Assembly (NCBI GenBank): GCA_965153355.1
Contig: OZ231127.1
Span: 73,780,001 to 73,844,000, forward strand
Reading direction: 5' to 3'
Length of the DNA: 64,000 nucleotides
Origin: Flaccisagitta enflata
Lineage: Eukaryota > Chaetognatha > Sagittoidea > Aphragmophora
Below are positions 21,827 to 33,187 of the stretch, piece by piece; position 1 is the stretch's first letter; each line of letters opens with the position of its first letter. A program made the translations under genes and the position numbers. The notes beneath the pieces were generated by a model that did no database searches, was not told the origin of the DNA, and saw nothing but the letters and a program-made list of their open reading frames with translations.

Positions 21827-22736
21827 TGTGGAAATGTGTGCTATTTATAAGTATGAGAATGATGATGTTCTTCGCGTGAATGCTTTTTTCTTCTCTTTTC
21901 CAATTCGATGCCTTTTTGTTTCCATTTGATTTAACCATGAACCATATGGTTGCGCATGGATTTTTGATGCTCTTTTATTCGCTGAGAGATACATGTTATC
22001 ATGTATTTTCTTATTTTATATTTCTTATCGTCGTGTTTTTTATGCTTAGTATTTTTACTCCGAATAAATACCGTTATTATGGCATCGCTTCTTAATGGAA
22101 TAATTGATATTTTGCTTGGTTTTCATGTTTTGCGCCATTGGAATTTCTCATCTTTCATAAGACTCTCATCCTTTTATTTCAGAGACTTATGTACGGACGC
22201 CTACAAACTTATTGTTGATCACAGCTGGCTGGAAACCAAGGAGGGTTGGGCCTAAAGTAAGTTTTTATCATTTTAGCGTTTTAGTATTTTATCATTGTTT
22301 TTGTCGTATGGCTTTTTATTGTTTTATTGTCTGTTTTTGGCGTTTTATCGTCTGTTTTTATCGTCTGTCCGGTCAACTAATTATTGGGTGATATGGGTGA
22401 ATTTAATGGGCTGGGCAGGGCGGGGGCAGTGTACGGATCTGGCTTCATGGCCTCTGCATAAGATGTACATGTTGTTATTGGCTGTTTCTGTCCATGTCTA
22501 TCCTGATCTCATGTTGCTTTCATGCATTGGTTGACCATATTTTCATGCCCAATTTTCCCTTTTACTTCTCCCCCATCTCAGATTGTTGAAATTTTTACCA
22601 CATCAAAGAGACCATCGTCACGCCATTTTCCAATCTACGCCCAAATTCCTTTGCGTCTACCATCGTCAGTCAGTCAGAGATTTCTACAAACAAAGCTAAC
22701 CCAGAGTCAAAACTAGTATTCACGTGGGAGAATATA
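21827..22736 (+). repeat. BEL/Pao copy 1, 3' LTR (~910 bp)
   Basis: It is nearly identical to the 5' LTR, with a few substitutions and short indels (for instance CCC inserted before AGAGTC near 22,700). The similarity ends at AATATA, followed by the target duplicate GAACC. The LTR differences are few, suggesting a fairly recent insertion, but I did not count them. Confidence 0.88.
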
Positions 22737-22782
22737 GAACCCTTTTTTGGAAAATATCCAAATCAAAACCAACCATTTCTTA

Positions 22783-23323
22783 GTAATATATATCTCCGCT
22801 CCTGAGCATCGTAGCAAGATGCGGATTGCACCATTGGATAGAGCACAAAAAACTATTTTTTCTATGTTTTTTCTGATATCATAATGCCTCATGACATATG
22901 TCCACCACAATCCCAGTAAAAACGTTGACATCTCTAAAGTCAAGAAATTGGCTGTCTGATTGTCCCTCCAAAAAGAATGAGGAGGTTCAGTTGGTCAAAT
23001 AATCAGCAATCAAGGGGCTTCCGTGTGATTTTCTGGATATACCTAAGAAAATATATGTGTTGTGAAAATATTTGTGTTGTGATTCAATTGACCTCATGAT
23101 CACCAATCATTTGGCGAACGGATCTTTCTCATCTTTTTTAGAAGCAGAATCAGACAGCCAATTTTGAGATGTGAAGATGTCAATGTTTTTACTGGCTTGG
23201 TGGTAGAGATACGTCATATTGCATCACGACATCAGAAAAGACATAGAAAAAATAGTTTTTCGTGCTCTATCCAATGGTGCAATCCGCATCTTGCTACAAT
23301 GCTCAGGAGCGGAGATATATAGG
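22783..23323. mobile_element. 541-bp foldback element
   Basis: The left arm (TATATATCTCCGCTCC, ~22,786-22,975) is the inverted complement of the right arm (~23,140-23,321). Arms of ~190 bp contain many matching blocks, such as GCACCATTGGATAGAGCAC and its complement. TTTCTTA flanks the element on both sides (22,776-22,782 and 23,324-23,330), a probable 7-bp target duplication. There is no ORF. It lies between BEL copy 1 and the exon C fragment. Confidence 0.8.
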
Positions 23324-23330
23324 TTTCTTA

Positions 23331-23759
23331 TGTTGCATTTCAAAAGAATCATACTGTATTTCATATCCCACAAATGAACTTTGGTGTCTTTCATCAATCT
23401 TTTACATGACAGTGAGTCCTTTCAAGGCCATATTTATCTGTCTGTTTTTGTTTGTCTTTCTTTCTGTCTATCTGTCTGCCTGTCTATCTTTGTTTTTACA
23501 TCTGTATGTCTGTTGACCATTTGCACAAACGCTTGAGTAATGACTAAAACAATTGATTGGACACTGATCAATGAAAGAAAAATTAGAAATTCGGATTTGA
23601 CGACCAAAAATCCCCAGTCCCTTAAAGGTTATCAAACCGGGTACCCACTGTTCCCACTGTTCCCACTGTTTTCTCGATTAAACTTTGTTTGAGCATGAAA
23701 CATCCTGATATAAGGGTAAAGGAAGAGCCATATATACCCCGAAAAAAAGGTTTAGATAC
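23331..23759. other. Intronic sequence, no gene
   Basis: This holds a short pyrimidine-rich TCTG/TCTA run (~23,430-23,515) and otherwise unique DNA. From ~23,675 it matches the sequence just downstream (minus strand) of exon C at 36,020-36,108, so it is the corresponding intron start. Confidence 0.6.
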
Positions 23760-23796
23760 CGTTGATGGGGAACATTTGGAGATCTCTGATGTTGAC
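23760..23796 (-). pseudogene. Discoidin-like exon C, truncated 37-nt remnant
   Basis: On the minus strand it reads VNIRDLQMFPIN and ends at a GTATCT donor, matching the last 37 nt of exon C at 36,109-36,307. Its upstream part is missing. The sequence switches directly into BEL gag at 23,797, with GAC shared by both partners. The second module of this gene has therefore lost most of its last exon. Confidence 0.75.
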
Positions 23797-26700
23797 GATT
23801 GCAGCAAGAACAGCAAAGAAAAGATGCTGAGGAGCAACAAAGGCTTCAGCAAGAGCAGTTGAGGCAACAACAGGCGGCTGCAGAGCAGCAGAGACAACAA
23901 CAGCAGCTGCGAGAGCAACAACAACAACAAGAACAATTGCGCCAACAGCAAATGCAGCAGGAGCAGCTGCGTCAACAACAACTCCAGCAAGAAAAAGTTC
24001 AGCAGCAACAAGAACAGCAGCAGCAGCAGCAACAACAGCAGCAGCAAGAGCAGCAACGCCTTCAACAGTTGCAACAACAACAGCAACAACAGGGCCAAGC
24101 GCGACAGCAGCAACAGCAGCAAGCAAAGGTGCATCAGCAACAGCAGCAACAAGAACAGCAACAACAACAGTTGCAGCAAGTCAGAATCGAGATGCAGCAA
24201 GTGCAGAAGGAGCAGGAAAAGCTGCAGCAAAAGGTCCAAGAACAAGAACAAAGGCGGCAACAACAAGCCGCTGAACAACAAAGAAAACAGCAAGAAGCCC
24301 AGTTGCAGCAACTGGAGGAGGAGAAGCAGCAGCGGCTGCAACAGCAAGCAAGTCTTCAGCGGCAGCAGCAAGTTCACCAACACCAGTTGCAGCAACAGAA
24401 TGTTGCCTTCAATGTAGCTACAGTCGTCAATCCTCCTGCTTTTAATCCTCTCTCTGTTGGTAGCAAAACTTCTTCGGAAGCTGAACAACTTCGTCAACAG
24501 CAATTAGCGGAGCAAAGGATCCGCATGTTGAAGGATAAGATAAAGATGCTTCAGCAACAACGATGGTCACTGCGACAGATACGTCAGAAATGATTAGTGC
24601 AGTGCCTATTAGATGTCAGCAGAGCAACAAGTCACCGGAAGAAGAGCAGCAATATCAACAAATGTGTCTGCGATTCAACCAGTTGAAAGAGGTAGAGGCG
24701 GCAAGAACGACTCACTTCAAATGGGTTTCTTCCGAGCTATTTAAGGGTGAGATACAGGCAGGTGATGCAGTGAAGAGGCAGAATGTGGCGCCGGTGCATC
24801 CGCCCCCGGCGCCGAAGAAGCAGCCACAGCATATCCCTGTCACGCGTCATCATCCTCAAATAGCGTCCAAACCTCAACATCAACAACCAACGCAAACTCA
24901 TGTCAAGCAGCAAATATCGAGTGTGAAGACTGGGGAAGGAAAGAGAGAAAGAGGAAAAACTCAATCTCCACCTCAGCCTCAATCCTTTCCTCATCATCAG
25001 CAACCGCCATCTGCCGCCATTCCGCCGTTGGCGCCAGAAGTGATCTTCGAAAAAGAATTCACGACGACAGCGCCAAATCCTCTGTCGACGGCGGCGGACA
25101 TGTTGAAGCTTGATCAACTGTTGGTAGACGATGGTGAAGGCGTGAGGAGAAGGAAGAGAGAGCAGGAAGCAGCAGACGAGGAGTTTGTGCGACAAATGCA
25201 AGAAGAAGAGAAAAGAAAGTCCCAGACTCCAGCTGCAGCTCCAGCTCATCGTCTTTCCGAAGTAGACCGTCAAATGGATCGTCTTAAGAAGGATGCTGCA
25301 GACCTGAAACAAGCGAATGCGGCACAACAACAACTTCTTCAACAGAACCAATTTGATCTGCAAGCAGCGAAAGCTCAAATAGCAGAATTGCAGAAACATC
25401 AATATATCCGTCAAGACTTCGATGCGCCAAGAAGTCATCAACATCAACAGCAGCAACATCAGCAACAGCAACAGCAAGATGACAGGGGTGGTACAATTAA
25501 AAACCACAAAAAGACATCATGAAAGTGGAGGTCACGTATCCATCAATCCTCCTCCCACATACCAAGAGCACCATTTATCATCCAACTGCCCACAACCGGA
25601 AGTGTGCAGTGGCCCCATCAAAGTAGCTTTTATTGGAGATGTTTCTAAAGAGAGCTTCTGACGATAATCGATCGGGCAAGAGAGGTCGGCTTGAAGGCGA
25701 TGGAGAAAGCTAGACCTGAGAAGCCGCTTCAGGAGCTCTCGTCGACGGATTATATGATGTGGAAGCGCAAATTTAAGGATGCTGCAAAACATGAGGGTTT
25801 AACCGAGATGGACATTCTGCAAGAATTACCAAAATGGTTTTCTGGTCCGGCTAAGGAGATAGTTGAAACTGCGGCGATTGGAACTACGGAAGCAGCCGCA
25901 GAGGAGGAGGTGAAGGCTGCCTTCAAGAAGATGGACGCCATCTTCATGGCTTCACGAGCCAACATCCCAGCGCTGTTCCATGAGATCGCCGCTGAATCGA
26001 AAATTTCATCTGCCAATCACAAGAGACATTTTCATCTCGCATTACGATTGCTGAAGACGAAGAAGATTGCGCAGACGTGTGGAGAATTGCCACAGTGCTA
26101 CAGAAAGGAAATATTGCAGGAAGTTATCAACAAACAAGTGCCACATTTGGCGGACAAGTTTTGGGAAAATAAATATCAAGTAGAATTCAATGGACAACAT
26201 TTTCATTCGACAACTTGGTCAATATGATTGAAACGTGGGCTGTCATCCAACGCAATAAAGGAGTGGAGAGTAAGCCCGCAGCGGTGGCAGCGGTGGCAAC
26301 GGGTGAAAATCCACCAACCTACAACGACGTTTTGACCAACGGGAAGCAAAGGATGCAGTCGATCGACAAATGCAACGTCTGCAGCGGCATGCATCCGACG
26401 GAAGAGTGCACTCAGCTCCTTTCACTCGACGTCGACGCACGCGTGCAAAAGTTGGCATCATGCCGACTCTGTTTCCACTGCTCTACCCAGTGGTCACTGC
26501 AAAGGGTTGCCTCAACAGACCAACCTGTCAAACCTGCAAGAAACAGCACGCCACCATTCTCCATGGACGCACATGGGTGAAGAAAGGGGATGGTAAGGAG
26601 GTGAAAGGAGGAGAAAGACAAATAATGGAATTTATCATAAATTTGACAATCTTCCTCCACGCTCATTCCAGCTTCAACACTTCAACGACGAATTACCACA

Positions 26701-26830
26701 AACGACACAACGCCATCACTCCCCCTCGTCGCAGGCAGCATGATCAGGCGTCGCCCACATGCATCCGTGTCATCTTTCGGACGACGCTGCCCGTCCCATC
26801 GTCCTGCAGCATTTGTAAACTGTGCGGCTC
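23797..26830 (+). pseudogene. gag: BEL/Pao Gag, copy 2, 5'-truncated and frameshifted
   Basis: Coding resumes within the Gln-rich tract and runs to a stop at 24,593. It continues in other frames at 24,563-25,522, 25,691-26,227 and 26,215-26,580. The DUF1759-like core (LQELSSTDYMMWKRKFKDAA) and the first zinc knuckle are recognisable. The second knuckle is disrupted near 26,480. Lesions concentrate at ~24,530, 25,485-25,690, 26,165-26,215 and beyond 26,480. The first ~334 residues of Gag are absent. Confidence 0.88.
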
Positions 26831-29800
26831 AGAAGAAATGACACCCATGGCGACAGATAGCGCTGATCGTGATGTCATCAGCTACGACGCTATCAAACAT
26901 CTGCATTTCACGTAATGTGTCCAAATGAAAGTAGTAACAGGGACACTGCATTGAAAACTGCCTTAGCGGCTATTCACTCTCGCCCACCAACTCCGGTCAC
27001 ATCATTGATGTCGACCCATTGCCACAGGGGATGATTACGAGGAAAAAGAGGCCTCCCATTTCTACGACTCCGACCACCACGTCAGAGATGGTAAGATTCT
27101 GAGGTAGGAGGGCGTCAAATGGATCGTTACGCGCTCACTGACGCAGCCACGCTCAAGAGCTGGGCAAGGTCCTCCAGGATCTTTAACATGCTTCAGATGC
27201 AGCTTCGGTTGGACAATTAGTGGAAAAACTGGGAAAAAAGGTTTAGACGCCGCATCAATTAACGCTATTTTTGTGGACAACAGCGATTTACAACAAAGTT
27301 TCGACCGAATATTCTACAAGGATTATGGATCTGTCGTCTCCTCTGAAGAAATGGGCGATTCGATTGAAAACAAACGCGCCTGTGACACGCTGGAAAAAAA
27401 GATCTATTTCTGTGATGTGACAAAAAAGTATTTTGCGCCTGTAACATGGAAATTCGAAATCGAAAAGATTATGGAGATATTACGCAAAGTGAAGTCTCGG
27501 CCTACAGCCATGAAGCGGCTCGTCAACCAACGCTTCCGCTTCAATCGCGATCCGGCCTTCAAAGAGCGTGTCTTCAAAGAAGTCGAGAAATTCTATGAAA
27601 CGGGCGTGGCGGTTGAGATCGACAGCATTGACGACGATGAGGATATCATTAAGCCACGCTGGTACCTTCCTCTCCACATAGTGGAGTTGAGGGGTAAAAC
27701 CAGAGTATGTCATGATGCGCGTGCTGCCACCGACGGAGTGTGTCTAAACGACCTGTTGGTAGGTGGACCAAATTTGATGAACAGCTTAATGGACATCCTG
27801 ATGCGCTTTCGACAGTGGAAGATCACCTTTATGTGTGACATAAAGGCTTTCTTCCACCAGATAAGAGTCTACCCTGATGATGGATTCTTCAGACCTTTTG
27901 GTTCAAGGATAGAAGCCTCCGCCTCGCCATCTTGAATCTATTTCTTTCCCACGTCTTTGGAAGCCTCTCCAGCTCGTTTGTCACTGGCTTCACCGTCAGA
28001 CACCACGCCAACGTCATTCGTCCATATTACCCTCCCAACGTTTACGACTTCATCCGTCATGGTTTTTACGTCGACGACGGAAGTGGGGGTGGTGATACAG
28101 TCGACGAGGCGTTGGACTTGAAGGTGGGAGTGAAGTCGGCAATGGGTGATGGAGGATTTCACTGGGTGAAGTGGAAAAGTAATCATCATCAGCTTATGGA
28201 AGGAGATCCAAACGTCGCTATTCCCATCGCAGACAAACAAGACCACTATGATAAGCCGACGAAAGTGTTGGGAGTCTCGTGGCTTCCGTCTGAAGACGCC
28301 TTTGTCTTCATCTGCAATGACGAATTTAAAACAATGAGGGCGAAGACACCACGTCAATTGGTCTCCATGCAAGCCAAACTCTATGATCCGCTCGGCTTTT
28401 GGAGTCCAAGTCAATACATCGGACGACGTCATCTTCAACTCTGTCGTCCACAACAGACAGGATGGGATTCTTCTCTCGACGAGGCTAAAGAGTCGTTTTT
28501 CCAACATTTCTGCCTTGGCCTCCTTCTTTTCGCAATACCGGTGTCAAAAGGTAGAATGGTGATGCTGACACGTCGACGTCATTTCCGTCACCATCGAGAT
28601 CCTTCAAGCATGCAGCGCCGAAAGGTGGACGGGTGCCGTGCATATCGCCGTTCAAGTCAACTCCCACGGCTCAGGTCTATGTGACAATATTGGGGCAAAA
28701 TCACACGTGGTCCCTCTCAATCCAAAGAGAGCATCTCATCACAACAGTGTACCTCGTGTGGAAATCTGCCTCCGCGGAAAAGGTGATTCAACTCTGCTGT
28801 TCACAACAAAACCTTGAATCTGCAGGAGAAAAACATTAGACTATGGTCAGATTCAGAGGCCGCATTGAAGATGATTTACAACCCATCACGCCCAAGACCT
28901 GTCTTCCTCGCCAATCGTCTCTCTAAAATCCACGCAGGATCAACTCCAGAGCAGTGGCGGTGGGCTGATTCCGCCAATAACCCCGCCGACCACTGCTCTC
29001 GTGGAATCGAATCTCATGAGGCGGAAAATGGCGGAAAAGTGGAGTCAATTTCATAGCGGTCCGGATTTTTTGCGTCTTCCTGAGGATCAATGGCCGCAGA
29101 CAAACATCGCGACGTACCCTGTCTCTGTCCACGTGGCGGCGCTCTACGCTGCTGTCGAGGATAAGAGTGAAGAATTCGACGCGGTGCTGCGTGCAGCCGC
29201 ATCTCGGGGGAAGTGGACGCATAAACTCCGCGTCATCGCCATGCTCTTCATTGCAGTTAGGCGGTGGCGATTGTTCCCAAAGGCGAAGACTAGAGCGGCA
29301 AAGGATCTCCTCCCCAAATCGGAAGTGACGCAAGTCCATCTGGAGGAAGCGCAGAAGCAGCTTGTCAAGGCTGTGCAGCGGCAGAATTATGGAGAGGTGA
29401 TAGCCCAATTGGAGGCGGGAAAAGCAAACGCACCAAACAGTCGTCACGAGTTCATCGTCAAAAACAAGGAGATGCGGATGCTCAATCCCTTCGTCGACGA
29501 CGATGACATCCTTCGAGTCGGCAGCCGATTGGTAAATGCCGACATCTCAAACGACATCAAATTTCTCTTCATTCTTCCACCAAAAGACGAGAATGTGAAG
29601 TCATTAATCCGCCATGTTCATCATAATGACTTCCATGCCGGCGCAAAGCATACCTTATGTCAACTGCGTCAATTCGCGTGGATCACTAGAGGTCTTCAGG
29701 CCGTTAAAAGCGTCGTTCATTCGTGCTTTAGATGCCAGAGGAACTTTAAAAGGCACGCGGATCAGCAGATGGCGCCATTGCCATCCAATCGAGTAAATCC

Positions 29801-30720
29801 TGCACCTGTCTTCGCGGAAACGGGATTGGATGTAATGGGTCACTTCAATGTGAAAATGAATGGCAGAGCAGACCACAAGGTGTGGGTGGCAGTCTTCACT
29901 TGCTTTGTCTCCCGCGCCGTCCATGTGGAACTGCTCTACAACATGTCCGCTGATTCCATGATTAACGCCATCATTCGCTTTGCAGCCAGGCGCCCAGGCA
30001 TCAGACGATTTACATCTGATCGAGGAACCAACCTGATAGGCGCCAACAACATCCTCAAGAAGGAGATGGAAGAGTGGAATCGCTCGTCAACTCTCGAATT
30101 GCAACAACGAGGCCTCCAATGGGATTTCATCACCGCCCGAACGCCGCACTACGGTGGTGTTTGGGAGCGAGTTGTGGCGATGTTCAAGCGCCATCTTGCG
30201 TCCATATCATCTGGCGCCACGCTGCACGTCGACACCTTCCACACTGCAGTCATCGAGGTGGAAGGTATTCTCAACCGTCGCCCCCTCACAGCGCTGAGCA
30301 ACGATCCGAGTGATCCATCGGCGCTGACGCCAAATCACATCTTATCGCCATCCACTTCCGGAAGCGCTCCTGTGGATCTGTTGCAGCACGGCGTCAACTT
30401 CTCGACGCGGAGTCCACACGTGTCCACTGGAAGCGCGCCTCACCGCGAGTGGATGCTTTTGAAGAAATGGCGTTCTGGAATACTGAGCCTTTCTTCTATG
30501 CGCCGAGTAAATGGACAAACTGCAGAGGAACTTGGCGGTTGATGACCGTAGTCATCGGCCGACGAGGCTGTTCTCAGACACGACAGAGCTTCAGGGATAT
30601 CGCTAATGCAGCACACATCGCTCTATGTCCATGATGATGTGCGATTGCTGGGCTGACGGAAGAATTACAGGGATCGTACGAAGATCGTGCGGCGAGATGG
30701 ACTCATAAAAAACGCGAAGT
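26831..30720 (+). pseudogene. pol: BEL/Pao Pol, copy 2, frameshifted but with an open integrase core
   Basis: The protease region (~26,850-27,170) is badly damaged, and the DSG triad is not readable as such. RT pieces lie at 27,273-27,935 and 27,932-28,684, including YVDD near 28,065. RNase H is interrupted near 28,490-28,830. From 29,001 to 30,542 one open frame covers the end of RNase H and most of the integrase. It includes the zinc-binding H/C residues, both catalytic Asp motifs (GLDVMG, TSDRGTN) and the Glu-containing VIEVEGILNRRPL that copy 1 lacks. The C-terminal DUF5641-like part is scrambled after ~30,395. Confidence 0.88.
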
Positions 30721-31063
30721 TTTGAGAGAGAGAGAGAGACTAGGCGCATGGGCCTGTCCATTAGTAACTATAGATGTGAATGATTGTTACTCTGTTTGCT
30801 CATAACTGACATAAAGAGATGTACGTCTTCATATTTGGTTCTATTTATCCATGCATTCAACTCTTTCATCATATTGGCACTTTGTGATGTTCATTTTCAT
30901 GTAAATTAAACATTGGTTCAATGCTTTGTGGCATATGATATCATGCTATTTCATGCTTCGCCCAAACACACAGTTCATTCGCTCTGACGATCAAAGCTTC
31001 CGCTGACGTCTAACTCCATCATCACGTCAGTCTGCATCTTGAAGTCGATTCGTCGGAGTCAAG

Positions 31064-33187
31064 ATGCCATCGCGCGCGCAGCGTCTTCAAGCCGAAATGG
31101 ACGCGTCGACGGCGGCCGGGTCTTACGATCTCGATCGCTTGATGGCGTCGCCAGTGCGGAATGAAGACATCGGGACGGATTCCGTCGCGTCGCTTGAGGA
31201 AGAGGTGGAGGCGGCTACGACAGCGGCCTTCAGCGGCCACCTCAACCTCGCAAAGGATGATGAGTCGGCAAATCTCCAACAGCCGGCCGACCACGCTGCT
31301 TCTTCCGCTCTCCCTCCCCTCGTCATTGCCATCTCGGGAGGAAGTCAACGTAGAGTGAAGCTGCAGCGGCCCGTCGACGACGTCTCCATCGCCAACTCGT
31401 CGTCGGGATCATCCGTCCTTCCACAAACGCTTCCACGTCGCATTTTCACTCCTGGTTTTGGAGGACCGGCTCCACCGGAGGCGAGAGCCCTTCTCCAGGA
31501 ACGATTACAAGCTGCAGACCATCGCAGCGGAAGCAAAGATCAAGACTCTCAGGTCGATGGGGAGGAGGCGGCAGAAGAGGAGGAGGGGATGGATGTGGTG
31601 GTGGTGGCAGAAGAAAAGGAGGAGGCGCCCATTGACCCGGAAGTGGATAAAGACTCTCCTGAGGTCAAAGTCCAGCGGAAGCAAGCACGCTGGTTTTACC
31701 ATCGCAATGACCCAGCAGACGAGTCAGAGTCATTGGTCTTCAAGGCCTTCTCAAAACTAAACATTTGCTGCAATTCAGAGAAGGTACTGCGATCATCGGC
31801 TACACAATGTGAGTTAGGTTTTGAAACCTTGGATCGCAGGCAAGGAAGGCAGAAAAAGAAAAGGGAGAATTTCAAGGAGGCTCGGCGTGTGGTCCAAGCG
31901 TCGAGGAAGAATTTGACTCAAACGTCTCTTGCTGCAGCCGCAAACTCACCGGCGACATCTTCCACCAATGCAGCATTAGATCGTCAAACGCGTCCGGCAT
32001 TGGTTCATCCCCCAAATCAGCAGCGGCCGGATCCTCGTGACGAAACTCCCAAACCAAAAAGGCGTCGACAGGAGAAGAGGGCGCCGGCAATCGATCCAGC
32101 GCATCCTCAGCAGCAGCAGCAGCAACAACAGCAGCCGAAGCAGCAACAACAACATCAACAGCAGCAACGGCAACAACAACAGCAGCAGCTGCAGCAACAA
32201 CAGCTTCAAGCCACGGCCAATTCCAAAAGCAAAGGCAAAGGCAAAAACAATAACAACAAAAAGAAGCAACAACTTCCTCCTCAGCAGCAGGAGGTTCCCA
32301 GCGCAGCGGCAATCGCTCCAGGTAGCGGGGGAGCAACTGCGTCTTCAGCGGCGTCCGCGTCAAAGAAGACAAAGGAGCTTAAACAGTGGCCGGGAGCAGC
32401 CGCAGCGCAAGGGAAACCAAAAGGCGACATTCAGCCTCCAGCGGGCGCAACTGGTTCTGCGGCGCCTAAACAGCAAGCTAAAGGACCGACAGCGCCTCAG
32501 CAACAGGAGAAGGATTCGCCAACTCCTTCGTCGACGGTTCTTGACATCGATACTGGACATCGCATCGACGAGCATCTGCTACGCCTATGTGCGGCAACTC
32601 CGTCCAATGCCTCTAAGCGACATTTGCAAAGACTTGCGTCGTCCCTACCGCCGACTTACTACAAATCATTCAGCAACGCTCAACGGGTTGAATGTGCTCG
32701 TCAGCTGTGGGACGTGGCGGAAAAATCTCGAGTTGAGAAAAACATCGCCGACTCGAGAAGAAATGCGATGATTGCGCTCGATGCGAAGGTCAAGAGCGAT
32801 ACGCGAGTGACGGAACTGGAGAAACAGTTGGAGACAGCGAGAAAGGTTGCGGATGCAAAGGCAAAGGAGGCGGCGGGATTTCAGCAGACGGCGTCGGCGG
32901 CAGCATCTGTTAAACATGTCAACAGCATCCAACAAGATCCTCGCGCCATCCTAGCTCCTGTGACTGCTACTGACATTCATCTCAGCTGCATTCAGCAGGA
33001 AAACGAAAGTCGGCCTTCCGCTTTCACCGACCGCGCGTTAAAGCGCCAAAGACGCTCCCAAGACAGCGCCGAAGAAAAAGAGGCGTCCTTGGAATCCAGG
33101 CCGCCAGCCGCAGCAGCAGCAAGACCATCAGCAGCCGCCGCAATAAAGCTGTATCCGGTGCCACGTCCATTGTTACCATCCTATTAA
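31064..33187 (+). CDS. BEL/Pao third ORF (ORF3), copy 2, full-length open frame
   Basis: This is an intact 707-codon frame from MPSRAQRLQAEMDAS. About 165-200 is Glu-rich (EEAAEEEEGMDVVVVAEEKE). Residues ~205-290 hold a conserved non-repetitive part (QARWFYHRNDPADESESLVF) ending in a basic stretch. About 345-385 is Gln-rich. About 390-490 is low-complexity Lys/Gly/Ala/Pro. About 492-612 is helical (RIDEHLLRLCAATPSNASKR, then ARQLWDVAEKSRVEKN), ending in a predicted coiled coil (ELEKQLETARKVADAKAKEA). There is no signal peptide, transmembrane segment, zinc knuckle or enzyme motif. Its position after integrase and before the LTR is the same in both copies. The last ~60 residues fall in a noisy block and read differently from copy 1, so the true C-terminus is uncertain. 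Confidence 0.8.
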   Translation: MPSRAQRLQAEMDASTAAGSYDLDRLMASPVRNEDIGTDSVASLEEEVEAATTAAFSGHLNLAKDDESANLQQPADHAASSALPPLVIAISGGSQRRVKLQRPVDDVSIANSSSGSSVLPQTLPRRIFTPGFGGPAPPEARALLQERLQAADHRSGSKDQDSQVDGEEAAEEEEGMDVVVVAEEKEEAPIDPEVDKDSPEVKVQRKQARWFYHRNDPADESESLVFKAFSKLNICCNSEKVLRSSATQCELGFETLDRRQGRQKKKRENFKEARRVVQASRKNLTQTSLAAAANSPATSSTNAALDRQTRPALVHPPNQQRPDPRDETPKPKRRRQEKRAPAIDPAHPQQQQQQQQQPKQQQQHQQQQRQQQQQQLQQQQLQATANSKSKGKGKNNNNKKKQQLPPQQQEVPSAAAIAPGSGGATASSAASASKKTKELKQWPGAAAAQGKPKGDIQPPAGATGSAAPKQQAKGPTAPQQQEKDSPTPSSTVLDIDTGHRIDEHLLRLCAATPSNASKRHLQRLASSLPPTYYKSFSNAQRVECARQLWDVAEKSRVEKNIADSRRNAMIALDAKVKSDTRVTELEKQLETARKVADAKAKEAAGFQQTASAAASVKHVNSIQQDPRAILAPVTATDIHLSCIQQENESRPSAFTDRALKRQRRSQDSAEEKEASLESRPPAAAAARPSAAAAIKLYPVPRPLLPSY

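Larger units (their letters stand above)
9364..22736 (+). mobile_element. Complete BEL/Pao LTR retrotransposon, copy 1
   Basis: LTRs at 9,364-10,268 and 21,827-22,736 flank gag, pol and a third ORF. The element is bounded by a perfect 5-bp target duplication, GAACC (9,359-9,363 and 22,737-22,741), the size expected for BEL/Pao integration. At ~13.4 kb it is longer than most BEL/Pao elements, largely because of ORF3 and long non-coding leaders. Domain order (Gag with CCHC knuckles, aspartic protease, RT, RNase H, integrase, C-terminal DUF5641-like) identifies the superfamily. It lies in what appears to be an intron of the discoidin-module gene, in the opposite orientation. Several coding lesions make it non-autonomous as read. 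Confidence 0.93.

Noticed and set aside
21827-22736. Middle LTR as shared LTR of a tandem LTR-internal-LTR-internal array
   Set aside because: The GAACC duplication and end of similarity at 22,736 show this is simply the 3' LTR of copy 1; ~1 kb of unrelated host DNA separates it from copy 2.
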